From Treponema bryantii (lineage in GTDB: Bacteria > Spirochaetota > Spirochaetia > Treponematales > Treponemataceae): a DNA stretch of 64,000 nucleotides. A model generated the notes under the pieces. The model saw only the letters and a list, made by a program, of their open reading frames with translations. It searched no databases and was not told the origin of the DNA. Shown here in pieces: positions 44,320 through 53,431 of this stretch. Positions within the stretch are counted from its first letter, which is position 1. Each line of letters opens with the position of its first letter. The DNA lies in contig SUWN01000002.1 of the NCBI GenBank assembly GCA_015061465.1, positions 1-64,000 on the forward strand. The letters are read 5' to 3'. The translations under genes were made by a program, and so were the position numbers.

Positions 44320-45769
44320 TTTTTTCCTCCTCTAAAACCAATAACGGAATCAACTTTTCTACAGCCATACTGTGAGAACCTTTTAATAAAATCACAGAAT
44401 CATCATCTTCAAAAGCTAAAATCTGATTTGCAATTTCTGCAAAATTTTCTTCAGAATTTTCATTAAAATAAAAAACATTTTGATTCGGATTTTTTACAAG
44501 CAATTCATTTTTTGCTTCTATCATATCGCTACCAATCAAGAAAATAATTGCTGAACCAACATTTGCAAGAATTCCGCCGATTTTTGAATGAAATTCTTTT
44601 GACTTTTCACCCAATTCTTTCATATCAGCCAAAACGAAGATTTTTTTTCCTTTATTTTCAATTCCGTTTGTAAATTCAATCGACGCTTTCATTGAGTCAA
44701 AATTTGCGTTGTAATAATCTTTTATTAAAGTCACACATTTTTTATTTTTTAGAGTTGCTTTTTGAATATTCAATCTACCAGAAAGATTTTTTACTTCTTC
44801 CAATCCTTTTTTGATTGATTCATCTTTCATTCCAAATTTCAACGCACAAGCAATTACACCAAGCGCATTTTTAAAATTATATTCACCACCCAAAGGAAAA
44901 TTCACAATTGATTCATTCAAGCGGAATTCACAACCTTGTGTTCCATTATTTTTTAGATACTCAATTTTTGCATCAGAAAGATGAGGCCCAAAACGCACAA
45001 CACTTCCTTTTACACCAGAACTCAAATATTCTACAAAATCATCATCTTCTGGAATAAATGCAAATCCATCTTTCATAACGTAATCAAAAACACGTTTCTT
45101 TTCGCGAGCAATATCTTCACGAGAACCTAATTTTCCAATGTGCGCAGTTCCAATGTTAGAAATAATTGCATAATTTGGTTTTAGAACAGAAGCTATTTCG
45201 GCAATTTCATTTTCTCTGTTCATACCCATTTCAAAAATTCCAACTTCATGTTCTTTTCTGATGTTAAATACAGAAAGAGGCAATCCTGTTTCAGAATTAA
45301 AATTTCCTTTTGTTGCAATTACATTAAATTCTTGTTTAAAAATTGAAATAGCAATTTCTTTTGTAGTAGTTTTTCCAGACGAACCTGTGATTGCAATCTT
45401 TTTTAATTTTGGAAATTTTTCTACATAAGCTCTTGCGGCATCTTGTAATGCACGTTTTGTATCAATCACAATTACAAAAGAAACATTTTTATACTTTTTT
45501 GCCAATGTAACATATTCATCTTTTGATTTTAAAAATTCTGCTTCATTTACAAAAACAACACTTGCACCTTGTTCCAATGCAGTCGGAATATATTTATGAC
45601 CATTTTGAGACAGTCCTACAAGAGGAACGAATAAAGAATTTTTGCAAACTTCTCTACTGTCAATGCAAACTGAAGTAAAATAAATTGGCTTTAGAATAGA
45701 AAAAAATAATTTGCCATTTACAGAGGAAAGTAACTGTTTTTTTGTAAGTAAAGATTTCTGTTTATTCAT
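44312..45769 (-). CDS. murF: UDP-MurNAc-tripeptide D-Ala-D-Ala ligase
   Basis: Mur ligase of 485 residues, the last cytoplasmic step of UDP-MurNAc-pentapeptide synthesis. The N-terminal substrate domain has VCIDSREVCKNSLFVPLVG; the ATP-binding P-loop is ITGSSGKTTTKE near residue 120; later ILKPNYAIISNIGTAHIGKLGSRE and GRLNIQKATLKNKK are typical. It overlaps ftsL by 8 nt and ftsW by 8 nt, so the section is translationally chained. Confidence 0.96.
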   Translation of the reverse strand: MNKQKSLLTKKQLLSSVNGKLFFSILKPIYFTSVCIDSREVCKNSLFVPLVGLSQNGHKYIPTALEQGASVVFVNEAEFLKSKDEYVTLAKKYKNVSFVIVIDTKRALQDAARAYVEKFPKLKKIAITGSSGKTTTKEIAISIFKQEFNVIATKGNFNSETGLPLSVFNIRKEHEVGIFEMGMNRENEIAEIASVLKPNYAIISNIGTAHIGKLGSREDIAREKKRVFDYVMKDGFAFIPEDDDFVEYLSSGVKGSVVRFGPHLSDAKIEYLKNNGTQGCEFRLNESIVNFPLGGEYNFKNALGVIACALKFGMKDESIKKGLEEVKNLSGRLNIQKATLKNKKCVTLIKDYYNANFDSMKASIEFTNGIENKGKKIFVLADMKELGEKSKEFHSKIGGILANVGSAIIFLIGSDMIEAKNELLVKNPNQNVFYFNENSEENFAEIANQILAFEDDDSVILLKGSHSMAVEKLIPLLVLEEEKNV

Positions 45770-46082
45770 TACTTTTCTCCCCCGACATTTCTACACGAAC
45801 AACATCTTCTGAGTCCGCTTTATGCATTCCCAGTTCATCAATCGCAATTTTTTCAATACGTTCTGGTTTTGCAAGTTCACTTATATCAGCAACCAAACGT
45901 TTATTTTCTTCAATCAATCTTTCTTGTTCTTTTTCAAGTCTAGCAATTTCTCTTCTCAAATCGTTACATTTATTTGAATGCATAGAATATAAAAAATAAA
46001 AAAATGGAATTAATGCGGCCAAAATACAAATAAGTAAAACTGAGAAAAATCTTTTAATGCCTGCTTTTAATTTTTTATTCAT
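45762..46082 (-). CDS. ftsL: FtsL-like small bitopic division protein
   Basis: 106 residues: short basic N-terminus (MNKKLKAGIKRFF), one TM helix (SVLLICILAALIPFFYFLY), then a coiled-coil (CNDLRREIARLEKEQERLIEENKRLVADISEL) and a short acidic tail. This is the FtsL/FtsB layout. Position after rsmH, where ftsL is normally found, decides between the two. The class B PBP gene that usually follows ftsL is missing and murF follows directly. Confidence 0.8.
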   Translation of the reverse strand: MNKKLKAGIKRFFSVLLICILAALIPFFYFLYSMHSNKCNDLRREIARLEKEQERLIEENKRLVADISELAKPERIEKIAIDELGMHKADSEDVVRVEMSGEKSNE

Positions 46083-46083
46083 A

Positions 46084-47070
46084 TTAAAAACCTATTACTC
46101 CTTCCAAATGAAATTCTGTTGCATCTTTAATTTTTCTTACAACGCGCAATTTTGCACTACGACTAGGAGAATTCATCTTAATTTCTTCTTCAGTAGGACA
46201 AATTGGTTTTCTAGTCAAATCTTCTGCACATGCGCGTCCACCACATCTACAAATTGCAACATTCGAAGGACAAACACATTTTTTAGAAAGATTTTTAAAA
46301 TAATGTTTTACAATTCTATCTTCTAATGAATGAAACGTAATTACGCCCATTTTTCCACCGTTTTCCAAAACATTAAAAGCAGCATGCAAACTTTCTGGCA
46401 AACGTTTCAATTCACTATTTACAGCAATTCTTAAAGCTTGAAATGTTCTTGTAGCAGGATGAATTGGACCGTATCTATAAGATGAAGGAACCGCATTCCA
46501 AATAATTTCTGCCAATTCTTTGCTTGATTCAATTTTTGAACCGTTTCTTGCATTTACAATGGCACTTGCAATTCTTCTACTTAACTTTTCTTCACCATAC
46601 AAATAAATTAAGTTTGCAAGATTTTCTTCTGAAAGATTATTTACCAAATCGGCTGCTGATTCGCCTTCATTTTGATTTAAACGCATATCAAGTTTTTCAT
46701 CATACCTAAAAGAAAAACCTCTATTTGATTCTTCATAATGAAAAACAGAAATCCCTAAATCAAAAAGAATCAAATTTGGTTTTCTTGAATCTTCAGGATA
46801 ATTTTTATAAAAATCATTAAACCAACCGTTATAAAAATTCATCCGTTCACCAAATTCAGCCAATCGAACTTTTGCTTTTGCCTGAATATTTGAATCTGCA
46901 TCCAAACCGATTATTTTTAGATTTTTATATTTAGATAAGAAATTAAAACTGTGCCCACCTTCGCCAAGAGTCGAATCAATCATGAGAGCATCATTTTCAA
47001 ATGACTCTCCCATTGGACTCAAAAATTCGAGACATTCATTTAATAAAACTGGCGTATGCACAATTTTCAT
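46084..47070 (-). CDS. rsmH: 16S rRNA m4C1402 methyltransferase RsmH
   Basis: RsmH (MraW) of 328 residues. It N4-methylates C1402 in the 30S decoding centre. The start MKIVHTPVLLNECLEFLSP, SAM motif DSTLGEGGHSFNFL, LFDLGISVFHYEES and C-terminal GVITFHSLEDRIVKHYFK are all present. GGGTGGAAA lies before the ATG. It follows mraZ by 37 bp. Confidence 0.97.
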   Translation of the reverse strand: MKIVHTPVLLNECLEFLSPMGESFENDALMIDSTLGEGGHSFNFLSKYKNLKIIGLDADSNIQAKAKVRLAEFGERMNFYNGWFNDFYKNYPEDSRKPNLILFDLGISVFHYEESNRGFSFRYDEKLDMRLNQNEGESAADLVNNLSEENLANLIYLYGEEKLSRRIASAIVNARNGSKIESSKELAEIIWNAVPSSYRYGPIHPATRTFQALRIAVNSELKRLPESLHAAFNVLENGGKMGVITFHSLEDRIVKHYFKNLSKKCVCPSNVAICRCGGRACAEDLTRKPICPTEEEIKMNSPSRSAKLRVVRKIKDATEFHLEGVIGF

Positions 47071-47107
47071 TTTTCCACCCTACATTAATTTCAGTTAAAA
47101 ACTAAAA

Positions 47108-47551
47108 TTAAAAACAAATATCGCTCAATTCTTTAGTTGCTTCAGCTAAAGATTCTTCACTTGCGTCCCAATACTCTTTATAAACAGAAGAATTCCACAA
47201 TTCAAAATACCTATCAACAGCAAGAATCGTACAATCTTTGTCCAACTTTGCATATTCGCGCAAACTTTGTGGGATAGAAATTCTGCCAGCTTTATCAAAC
47301 TCAACTTCTTGAGCTGGTGCAATAAAACGTCGCAATACCATCCTGTTCTTTTCATTAAACAAGGATGCAGAACTCATTAATTTATTTTTTAATTGAGTCC
47401 ATTCATCGGGAGTAAAGATCCATAAGCAGCAGTCCAAGCCACGAGTGATTACGAGTACATTTTGATTAATTTCAGAACGCAATTTTGCAGGAAACGAGAT
47501 GCGCCCTTTCTCATCTAACGTATTACCATATTCACCTGTCAACAAGTTCAT
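47108..47551 (-). CDS. mraZ: Transcriptional regulator MraZ
   Basis: MraZ of 147 residues, the first gene of the division and cell wall cluster and its repressor in characterised species. Two tandem AbrB-like repeats are visible: LTGEYGNTLDEKGRISFPAKLR and RRFIAPAQEVEFDKAGRISIPQSLREYA. The start is ATG 47551 (MNLLTGEYG) rather than the GTG of the track; the four GTGG repeats in the leader overlap both the Shine-Dalgarno region and that GTG. Autoregulation is expected. Confidence 0.96.
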   Translation of the reverse strand: MNLLTGEYGNTLDEKGRISFPAKLRSEINQNVLVITRGLDCCLWIFTPDEWTQLKNKLMSSASLFNEKNRMVLRRFIAPAQEVEFDKAGRISIPQSLREYAKLDKDCTILAVDRYFELWNSSVYKEYWDASEESLAEATKELSDICF

Positions 47552-47552
47552 A

Positions 47553-47588
47553 TCCACTTACTTCCACTTTTCTCCCACATTTTCCCAC
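47553..47588 (-). promoter_or_regulatory. MraZ-box operator: four phased GTGG repeats
   Basis: On the minus strand GTGGG, GTGGG, GTGGA, GTGGA begin at 47588, 47578, 47567 and 47557, spacing 10, 11 and 10. Direct repeats of this type, about one helical turn apart, are the known MraZ binding pattern. They lie between the predicted transcription start and the start codon. Confidence 0.8.
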
Positions 47589-47596
47589 TTAATTAC

Positions 47597-47625
47597 ATTT
47601 TATTTGCACAAAAGACTAAAGTCAA
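47597..47625 (-). promoter_or_regulatory. Promoter of the mraZ/dcw operon
   Basis: TTGACT (47620-47625), 17-bp spacer, TAAAAT (47597-47602). Predicted start near 47590, immediately before the first MraZ box. Confidence 0.8.
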
Positions 47626-47715
47626 TAATAAAAAATGCCGAAAATACTGCTAATGATTTTTTTTCTAAAATCTTAATATAAAAATGTATAGGTATTTATT
47701 ACTATCTCCATAAAA

Positions 47716-48435
47716 ATGATTAACACGTTTAATGAAAGTAATTTACACAACACATTAAAGGAACTTTACGCATACAAGCACAACGGAAAAACAGAATTTT
47801 TTGATGGAAAATATTATTACGATATCCTTACACCAAAAAACGAAGTAATAGAAATTCAAACAAAGAATTTAAGCAAACTCCTTCCCAAACTTTGTGCAAT
47901 TTTAGAATCTGGCAAAAAAATCACTTTAGTTCACCCCATCGTTATTACAAAAACAATAATCACCACAGATTGCAATAACAAAATTATTTCTAAAAGAAAA
48001 AGCCCAAAAAGAGGAAGTATTTACGATTTATTCAGTGAACTCACAGGAATTTATCCAATTTTATTAAATGAAAATTTCACATTGGAAATTTTAGAAATAA
48101 ATATGTCGGAAATCAGAACAAAAACAAACGAACTTGTTCAATCACAAAACAAAAAACGAAGAATAAAAAAAGATTGGAATAAAACAAACAAAAAATTAGA
48201 TGAAATTTTAAACACGCGAATTTTTAAAACAAAAGAAGATTATTTATCTTTATTGCCACAAAACTTACCAGAAGAATTTTCTGCAAAAGAATTATCACAA
48301 TGCTTTAAACAATCTGTTCTATTCAAAAAAAACACTCGCATAAATTCTCATTTAATCATTTGGGTATTAAAACACATGGAACTAATTGAATTTGTACAAA
48401 TAAAAAACAGGAGTCATTATTATAAAATCAGTTAA
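47716..48435 (+). CDS. Uncharacterised protein, possible PD-(D/E)XK fold plus winged helix
   Basis: A 239-residue soluble protein. The N-terminal part has an alpha-beta arrangement with YYYDILTPKNEVIEIQTKNL, i.e. an Asp followed 9-10 residues later by E-x-Q on a predicted strand, a variant of the PD-(D/E)XK nuclease signature. A basic centre (KSPKRGSIYDLFSELTGI, KKRRIKKDWNK) and a C-terminal winged-helix-like part (LPEEFSAKELSQCFK, IIWVLKHMELIEFV) follow. The layout recalls a widespread uncharacterised family; the reaction is unknown. It diverges from mraZ and ends at a hairpin shared with the flaA genes. No Shine-Dalgarno is obvious. Confidence 0.6.
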   Translation: MINTFNESNLHNTLKELYAYKHNGKTEFFDGKYYYDILTPKNEVIEIQTKNLSKLLPKLCAILESGKKITLVHPIVITKTIITTDCNNKIISKRKSPKRGSIYDLFSELTGIYPILLNENFTLEILEINMSEIRTKTNELVQSQNKKRRIKKDWNKTNKKLDEILNTRIFKTKEDYLSLLPQNLPEEFSAKELSQCFKQSVLFKKNTRINSHLIIWVLKHMELIEFVQIKNRSHYYKIS

Positions 48436-48478
48436 AAAAAAAAGCGTGATAATCTTTCAATTACCACGCTTTTTTTTA
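48434..48478. terminator. Bidirectional terminator between the nuclease-like gene and flaA
   Basis: AAAAAGCGTG pairs with CACGCTTTTT, with a further TAAT/ATTA step inside, flanked by A- and T-runs. Confidence 0.85.
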
Positions 48479-48528
48479 TTTATAAATTCTAATTTAGAAT
48501 TTTAATAAATTTTGCATTACTCAAAAAA

Positions 48529-49248
48529 CTACCAGTTATCAAGCATGTCATCTTCATCACGATTTTCCAAATCATAAAGATCTGTTACCGCTCTAAGATC
48601 ATCTAAATAAAGATAATATGAACCTTTTGCCTGCATAGGATTACAATCAACTCTAAAACCTAAAATTTTAAATCCAGGTTTATCACCATAATATGCACTA
48701 CTTTGAACAATACCATGTTCTCCATCAGGACTAGGCATAATTACAGCTGTCAATTTTTTCCAACCACTAAATCCAAGATTACCCATATAAACTTCATAGT
48801 TTCTTCCAAAATAATCTTGAATAAGAAGATACATATCATGTGACTGATTACGACCACAAACCCACATAGAAACAGTTTTTACAGTTCCTTCTACAGGCAT
48901 TGGACGACCAGCCATAATATTAAATGAATTAACACCACGTCTAAAGAAATCAACGCGTACACCTAATACTTGTGTATCTAAATCTTCTTTTCCTTCATCT
49001 TCAGGAAGAGGTTCTTTCATTGCAGGAGCACCTTTAAACAAACGTGCAGCAACTACACCATTATCTGGAGACATATGAACATTCCAAGAACCTTCACGTT
49101 CAAATTTATCTACAGAAACTTCTCTTAATGACATCATTGCAGAATCAGCACCAACAGTTTCAGGATTTGGTTCTGAAAGAGTCTGTGTCTGTGCAAAAAG
49201 AACACTAGCAAAAGCTAAAACAAAACAACAAGTTAATAATTTTTTCAT
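48529..49248 (-). CDS. Flagellar filament outer-layer protein, FlaA family (second copy)
   Basis: 239 residues with a type I signal peptide (LLTCCFVLAFASVLFAQ). The body has the FlaA pattern: VLGVRVDFFRRGVNSFNI, VKTVSMWVCGRNQSHDMYLLIQDYFGRNYEVYMG and KILGFRVDCNPMQAKGSYYLYLDDL. FlaA proteins sheath the periplasmic flagellar filament of spirochaetes. The last residues are acidic (NRDEDDMLDN). Its ATG overlaps the stop of the first copy (ATGA). It matches in size the short FlaA-like pair of T. pallidum rather than the 350-residue FlaA1. Confidence 0.88.
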   Translation of the reverse strand: MKKLLTCCFVLAFASVLFAQTQTLSEPNPETVGADSAMMSLREVSVDKFEREGSWNVHMSPDNGVVAARLFKGAPAMKEPLPEDEGKEDLDTQVLGVRVDFFRRGVNSFNIMAGRPMPVEGTVKTVSMWVCGRNQSHDMYLLIQDYFGRNYEVYMGNLGFSGWKKLTAVIMPSPDGEHGIVQSSAYYGDKPGFKILGFRVDCNPMQAKGSYYLYLDDLRAVTDLYDLENRDEDDMLDNW

Positions 49249-49988
49249 TTTGCATCTCCTACTTCTTGAACTTCATCATCTGAATCAGCAGAATCACCAA
49301 AATCTACATCTTTCAATTCATAACCGTCATAGATAACAGCTAAAGAATTTGTTGTATATTTAATTTGATCAAAGAAAACTACATAATCATCTACATATTC
49401 TTCTGCATCTGTACGAATTCTAAATCCAACAAAACGCATATTTTCTGGACCAGAACGCAAGTGAGAATGTTGTTGTAACCAACCAGGGATATTTACAACA
49501 ATATTTCTCCAACCATGGAAAGCTAAACTTCCTGCAGGAAGAACATGAACTCTATCAAGAGCATCTTTTACAAGAACTTCTAAATAGTAATTATAATTTG
49601 CACCCCAAACCCAGAAATCAATTTGTGAAACAGTTCCAATAAATGGTATTTCCATTGGTTTATCGTCTTTTGAAGGATAAACTTCAAACCAGTTGTCACC
49701 TTTACGATTGAATGCTGTTTTTACACCAAAAACTTTTGGATCTGGATCATTTGGTCTTCTCAATGGTTTTAAAGAATTTGGAATACCATCATAATATCCA
49801 GTTTTTGGATATCCTTCAGCAACAAAACGGCTAGAATTTACTTCCCATGTCCATTCATTGCTATCTGAACTGTCAAAATTGTCCAAAACAAATGTCTCTA
49901 CACTTTTTGAGCTTGGCTGACTAAATAATGGCAATCCAATCACAAAAAGACATGCAAGACTTACAAAGACTTTTAGTCCCCTTTTCAT
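49245..49988 (-). CDS. Flagellar filament outer-layer protein, FlaA family (first copy)
   Basis: 247 residues, signal peptide FVSLACLFVIGLPLFSQ. It carries KVFGVKTAFNRKGDNWFEVYPS, QIDFWVWGANYNYYLEVLVKDALDRVHVLPAG and MRFVGFRIRTDAEEYVDDYVVFFDQI, a FlaA arrangement with an acidic tail. AGGAG lies before the ATG. Two adjacent, diverged copies suggest the sheath is built of several FlaA proteins. No flagellin (flaB) or other flagellar gene is in the window. Confidence 0.88.
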   Translation of the reverse strand: MKRGLKVFVSLACLFVIGLPLFSQPSSKSVETFVLDNFDSSDSNEWTWEVNSSRFVAEGYPKTGYYDGIPNSLKPLRRPNDPDPKVFGVKTAFNRKGDNWFEVYPSKDDKPMEIPFIGTVSQIDFWVWGANYNYYLEVLVKDALDRVHVLPAGSLAFHGWRNIVVNIPGWLQQHSHLRSGPENMRFVGFRIRTDAEEYVDDYVVFFDQIKYTTNSLAVIYDGYELKDVDFGDSADSDDEVQEVGDAK

Positions 49989-50126
49989 GCAAAACTCCTA
50001 TATAGCTTAGTCTATATTCCCTAAAACAAAGAATACTTTATTTGATTATCGGAATAAATAAGCAAAATGATAACAGTTTAATTATATTTGTAGTGTTATT
50101 CTTTGTCAAATAATTATATACAAAAA

Positions 50127-51632
50127 CTAGTTTGCTTTTATGCTATTTTTTACAATAACATCGTGAGCAGAACCTTCACGAATACTTGCTGGTGAAAGCA
50201 AAGTAATTTTTGCATTTTGTTGTAATTCTGGAATTGTCAAAACACCACAGTTACACATTGTGTGAATAATTTTACTGATTGTTGTATTCAAGTTGTCGTG
50301 TAAACTACCAGCATAAGGAACGTAAGAATCAACACCTTCTTCAAAAGCCATTCCTTTTTTACCACCTAAATCATAACGTTGCCAGTTTCTAGCACGATTT
50401 GAACCTTCACCCCAATATTCTTTTACATAAGAACCATTTACAATCAATTTGTTTGTTGGAGATTCATCAAAACGAGCAAAGTAACGACCAAGCATTACAA
50501 AATCTGCTCCCATAGCCAAAGCCAATGTTACGTGATGATCATGAACAATACCACCATCAGAACAAATTGGAATATAAATACCTGTTTCTTTGTAATATTC
50601 ATCACGAGCTTTTGCTACTTCAATAGTTGCTGTTGCTTGACCGCGACCGATTCCTTTTTGTTCGCGTGTAATACAAATTGAACCACCACCAATACCGATT
50701 TTAATAAAATCAGCACCAGCTTCTGCCAAGAAACGGAATCCATCAGCATCAACAACGTTACCTGCTCCAACTTTTGCTTCTGGCCATTTTGCATGAATAT
50801 CTTGTAAAGCTCTTTTTTGCCATTCAGTAAATCCTTCAGAAGAATCAAGTGTCATAACATCAACACCAGCTTTTAGCAATGCAGGAACTCTTTCCATATA
50901 GTCACGTGTATTAATTCCAGCACCAACGATGTAGCGTTTTTCTGCATCCAAAAGTTCTAATGGATGTTCTGTATGACTTGCAGCATCTTTACGGAATACT
51001 AAATACATGAGATTTCCGTTTTTATCTACAATTGGAAGTTGGTTAATTTTATTTTTCCAAATAATTTCATTTGCTTCTTCTAAAGTAATTCCATCTTCAG
51101 CTTTAACTAAATCTTTTAAAGCTGTCATATATTCGCTAACTTTTGCACCTTCTGCACAGTGATTAATTCTATAATCTCTTTCTGTGATAATTCCCAAAAG
51201 TTTTCCGTTAGCTTCTCCATTTTCTGTAACAGCAACAGTAGAATGACCTGTTTGTTCTATAAGAGAAACTAATTCAACCAATGTTTGTTCAGGACGAATA
51301 TTTGTATCAGAAGTTACAAAGCCAGCTTTATACGCTTTTACTCTTGCAACCATTGCAGCTTGATTTTCAATTGTTTGTGAACCGTAGATAAACGAAATTC
51401 CACCTTCTTTTGCTAATGCTACAGCAAGTTTATCATCTGAAACAGATTGCATTACAGCAGAAGTGAACGGAATATTCATTGTAAGAGGACAAGTTTCGCC
51501 CTTCTTTTTATTATAACGAACAACTGGTGTTTTTAATGAAACATTTGCAGGAATGCAGTCAGGACCTGTGTAACCAGGGATTAGTAAATACTCATCGAAT
51601 GTGTGTGATGGTTCCTCAAAGAAATATGCCAT
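50127..51632 (-). CDS. guaB: Inosine-5'-monophosphate dehydrogenase
   Basis: IMPDH of 501 residues, converting IMP to XMP with NAD, the committed step to GMP. The start ATG 51632 ([20 protein letters not shown]) follows AAGGAG; the track starts nine codons earlier. CBS-domain pair at about 95-215 ([14 protein letters not shown]), catalytic Cys in [20 protein letters not shown], and phosphate loop [20 protein letters not shown]. It appears monocistronic. T. pallidum lacks this enzyme as far as I recall, so this is a fuller purine pathway. Confidence 0.95.
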   Translation of the reverse strand: MAYFFEEPSHTFDEYLLIPGYTGPDCIPANVSLKTPVVRYNKKKGETCPLTMNIPFTSAVMQSVSDDKLAVALAKEGGISFIYGSQTIENQAAMVARVKAYKAGFVTSDTNIRPEQTLVELVSLIEQTGHSTVAVTENGEANGKLLGIITERDYRINHCAEGAKVSEYMTALKDLVKAEDGITLEEANEIIWKNKINQLPIVDKNGNLMYLVFRKDAASHTEHPLELLDAEKRYIVGAGINTRDYMERVPALLKAGVDVMTLDSSEGFTEWQKRALQDIHAKWPEAKVGAGNVVDADGFRFLAEAGADFIKIGIGGGSICITREQKGIGRGQATATIEVAKARDEYYKETGIYIPICSDGGIVHDHHVTLALAMGADFVMLGRYFARFDESPTNKLIVNGSYVKEYWGEGSNRARNWQRYDLGGKKGMAFEEGVDSYVPYAGSLHDNLNTTISKIIHTMCNCGVLTIPELQQNAKITLLSPASIREGSAHDVIVKNSIKAN

Positions 51633-51687
51633 AATTAAACTCCTTAAAAAAAAGCTCAACTAAAAATGAAAACATTAAAAGGGCTTT

Positions 51688-51725
51688 TTTTTTTGCTATT
51701 CCAAAAAATTTGGAACAGCAAAAAA
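51688..51725. other. Perfect-type hairpin downstream of the barrel gene
   Basis: TTTTTTGCTATTCCAAA pairs with TTTGGAACAGCAAAAAA (one mismatch) around a short loop. On the minus strand it lies after the barrel gene but is followed by A rather than T, so it may block RNA decay or act as a weak terminator. Confidence 0.5.
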
Positions 51726-51817
51726 TCTTTTTAAAAAGTTTACAACGAAACCTTATAGATATATTAGTCATTTACTATAACATAACATTTGAAATTATAC
51801 AAGTGAATTTCAAAATA

Positions 51818-53383
51818 TTAAAATAAGTTTTTCCAATCTGTAGTTAATGGATTACAAGAAAAACCTATTCCAATTTTGTAAGCATTCTTTTTATGTGTAA
51901 AGTCAAATTGCAAATCTAAGTCAGCAACAATTTTTAGAGAATCTTGTAAATAATATGCAAAATCTGTCTCAAAGAGCAAAACGCTAGTTTTTGCACCAGC
52001 AAGTTTTAACATATCAATTACGCCCATTTCATCAAGTTTATCCCTATCTCCATAAAAACTTTCGATTCCATATTCACCACGAGTCAAAAGTTCAGCAGCC
52101 ATTGTAATTTCAAAAGGTTTATCTATATATTCAGCAAATAATCTAAATAAACGAGCGTTTGGACCATATTTAAATCCTAAGAAATAAGCATCTTTGTCAT
52201 AAATATAATTTTCACCGCTTAAAGAAATAATCTGTGCAGGAACAGTAAATTTTCCTGCATAAAATCTATCTTTTGAAGTACGATTATACATCATTGGAGA
52301 TACAAAATACCATTCAAATCCAACATTCAAACCACTTTTATAATCAAAATTATCTTCTCTAAGAACATAGTCATTTCTTGTAAATTGTTCAGATTCTATA
52401 GGAGTTCCATCTAAAATATGATATTCGGCACCTGCTACAAACCCCATTGCCATTGGTTTGTCAGAGTGAGTTTCATGAGGAAGATCAAAATCATCCATAT
52501 TAAATGTTCCGTACATTCTAACAGGACCAACTTTTCCTTCTGCAGCAAGATAAAGAGCGACATTTACATAACCATCTTGATTTCCATTATGCCAAACAAT
52601 TAAAGGAGATAAATCAAATAAAGAAGGAGTTTTATTATAAACATTCGCAAATTCCCCCAAAGACAAACGAACATAATCATTATAGAACGAGAATTTATGT
52701 CCTATAAAAGTTTTTAAAATTTCATTTGGTTCTTCACCTTTATCTGCATCGTGATATTGCAACCAGAATTTTGGAGAAACAATTACATAATTAAAATTAA
52801 ATTTCCAGTTAGAATCGGCTTTCATTGGTGTTTTGTAATCAACCCAAAGATTATCCAAGTAAGGCTGTGAATTACTCAACATTGTATCATAGAACGCTGG
52901 TCCCCATTTTATTAAGCGACGGCCTAAAGAAACATACCAACTTTTGTCATTTGAAATAAAATCCATGTAAGAAACTCTAGGGAATGTCAAATCAAGCAAC
53001 CCACCAACAAATGGAATATTAGTTTTTACAGAACCAAAATCTTCCAAACAAGGAAGCAAATCTTGCATAATATCAACACGTAAAACTAAATCAAAATTAT
53101 TTGTATCTACTTCAAAACCAAAATCAAGGAAACTTGGATTATCATACGCTTGAAGCCAATAATCTTGACGTTTCATCCACCAGTTTGAATCTAAATTATT
53201 CCAAGTATCAGGATTTTGCACCTTCCACAAATAATCACTTTGTGCATCATCGTAATAAATTGGAGCTGCAGGATAATTATTTAGCAAAAAATACGGATTT
53301 ACAGATAAAATTGCATTTACATCCGCAAAACAAAACACCAAATTAAATAAAACTAGTAAAGGAAACAAAAATTTCTTTTTCAT
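51818..53383 (-). CDS. Predicted outer-membrane beta-barrel protein
   Basis: 521 residues with a signal peptide (MKKKFLFPLLVLFNLVFCFAD) and many alternating aromatic/polar strands, ending DLDLQFDFTHKKNAYKIGIGFSC. Segments such as WYVSLGRRLIKWGPAFYDTMLSN and GHKFSFYNDYVRLSLGEFANVYN recall the Wzi-like capsule-assembly barrel layout, but the similarity is only by pattern. The start at 53383 follows GGAGG; the track start lies 10 codons upstream. An IS110-family element ends 11 bp upstream of this start, separating the gene from its former upstream region. Confidence 0.65.
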   Translation of the reverse strand: MKKKFLFPLLVLFNLVFCFADVNAILSVNPYFLLNNYPAAPIYYDDAQSDYLWKVQNPDTWNNLDSNWWMKRQDYWLQAYDNPSFLDFGFEVDTNNFDLVLRVDIMQDLLPCLEDFGSVKTNIPFVGGLLDLTFPRVSYMDFISNDKSWYVSLGRRLIKWGPAFYDTMLSNSQPYLDNLWVDYKTPMKADSNWKFNFNYVIVSPKFWLQYHDADKGEEPNEILKTFIGHKFSFYNDYVRLSLGEFANVYNKTPSLFDLSPLIVWHNGNQDGYVNVALYLAAEGKVGPVRMYGTFNMDDFDLPHETHSDKPMAMGFVAGAEYHILDGTPIESEQFTRNDYVLREDNFDYKSGLNVGFEWYFVSPMMYNRTSKDRFYAGKFTVPAQIISLSGENYIYDKDAYFLGFKYGPNARLFRLFAEYIDKPFEITMAAELLTRGEYGIESFYGDRDKLDEMGVIDMLKLAGAKTSVLLFETDFAYYLQDSLKIVADLDLQFDFTHKKNAYKIGIGFSCNPLTTDWKNLF

Positions 53384-53431
53384 ATTTACCTCCCATAAAA
53401 AGTCAACGAACAAGTCGACTTTCTAAAATAC

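Noticed and set aside
51661-51700. Attenuator or purine-responsive switch upstream of guaB
   Set aside because: A-rich and T-rich runs can pair loosely, but there is no conserved purine-riboswitch core and no convincing alternative fold.
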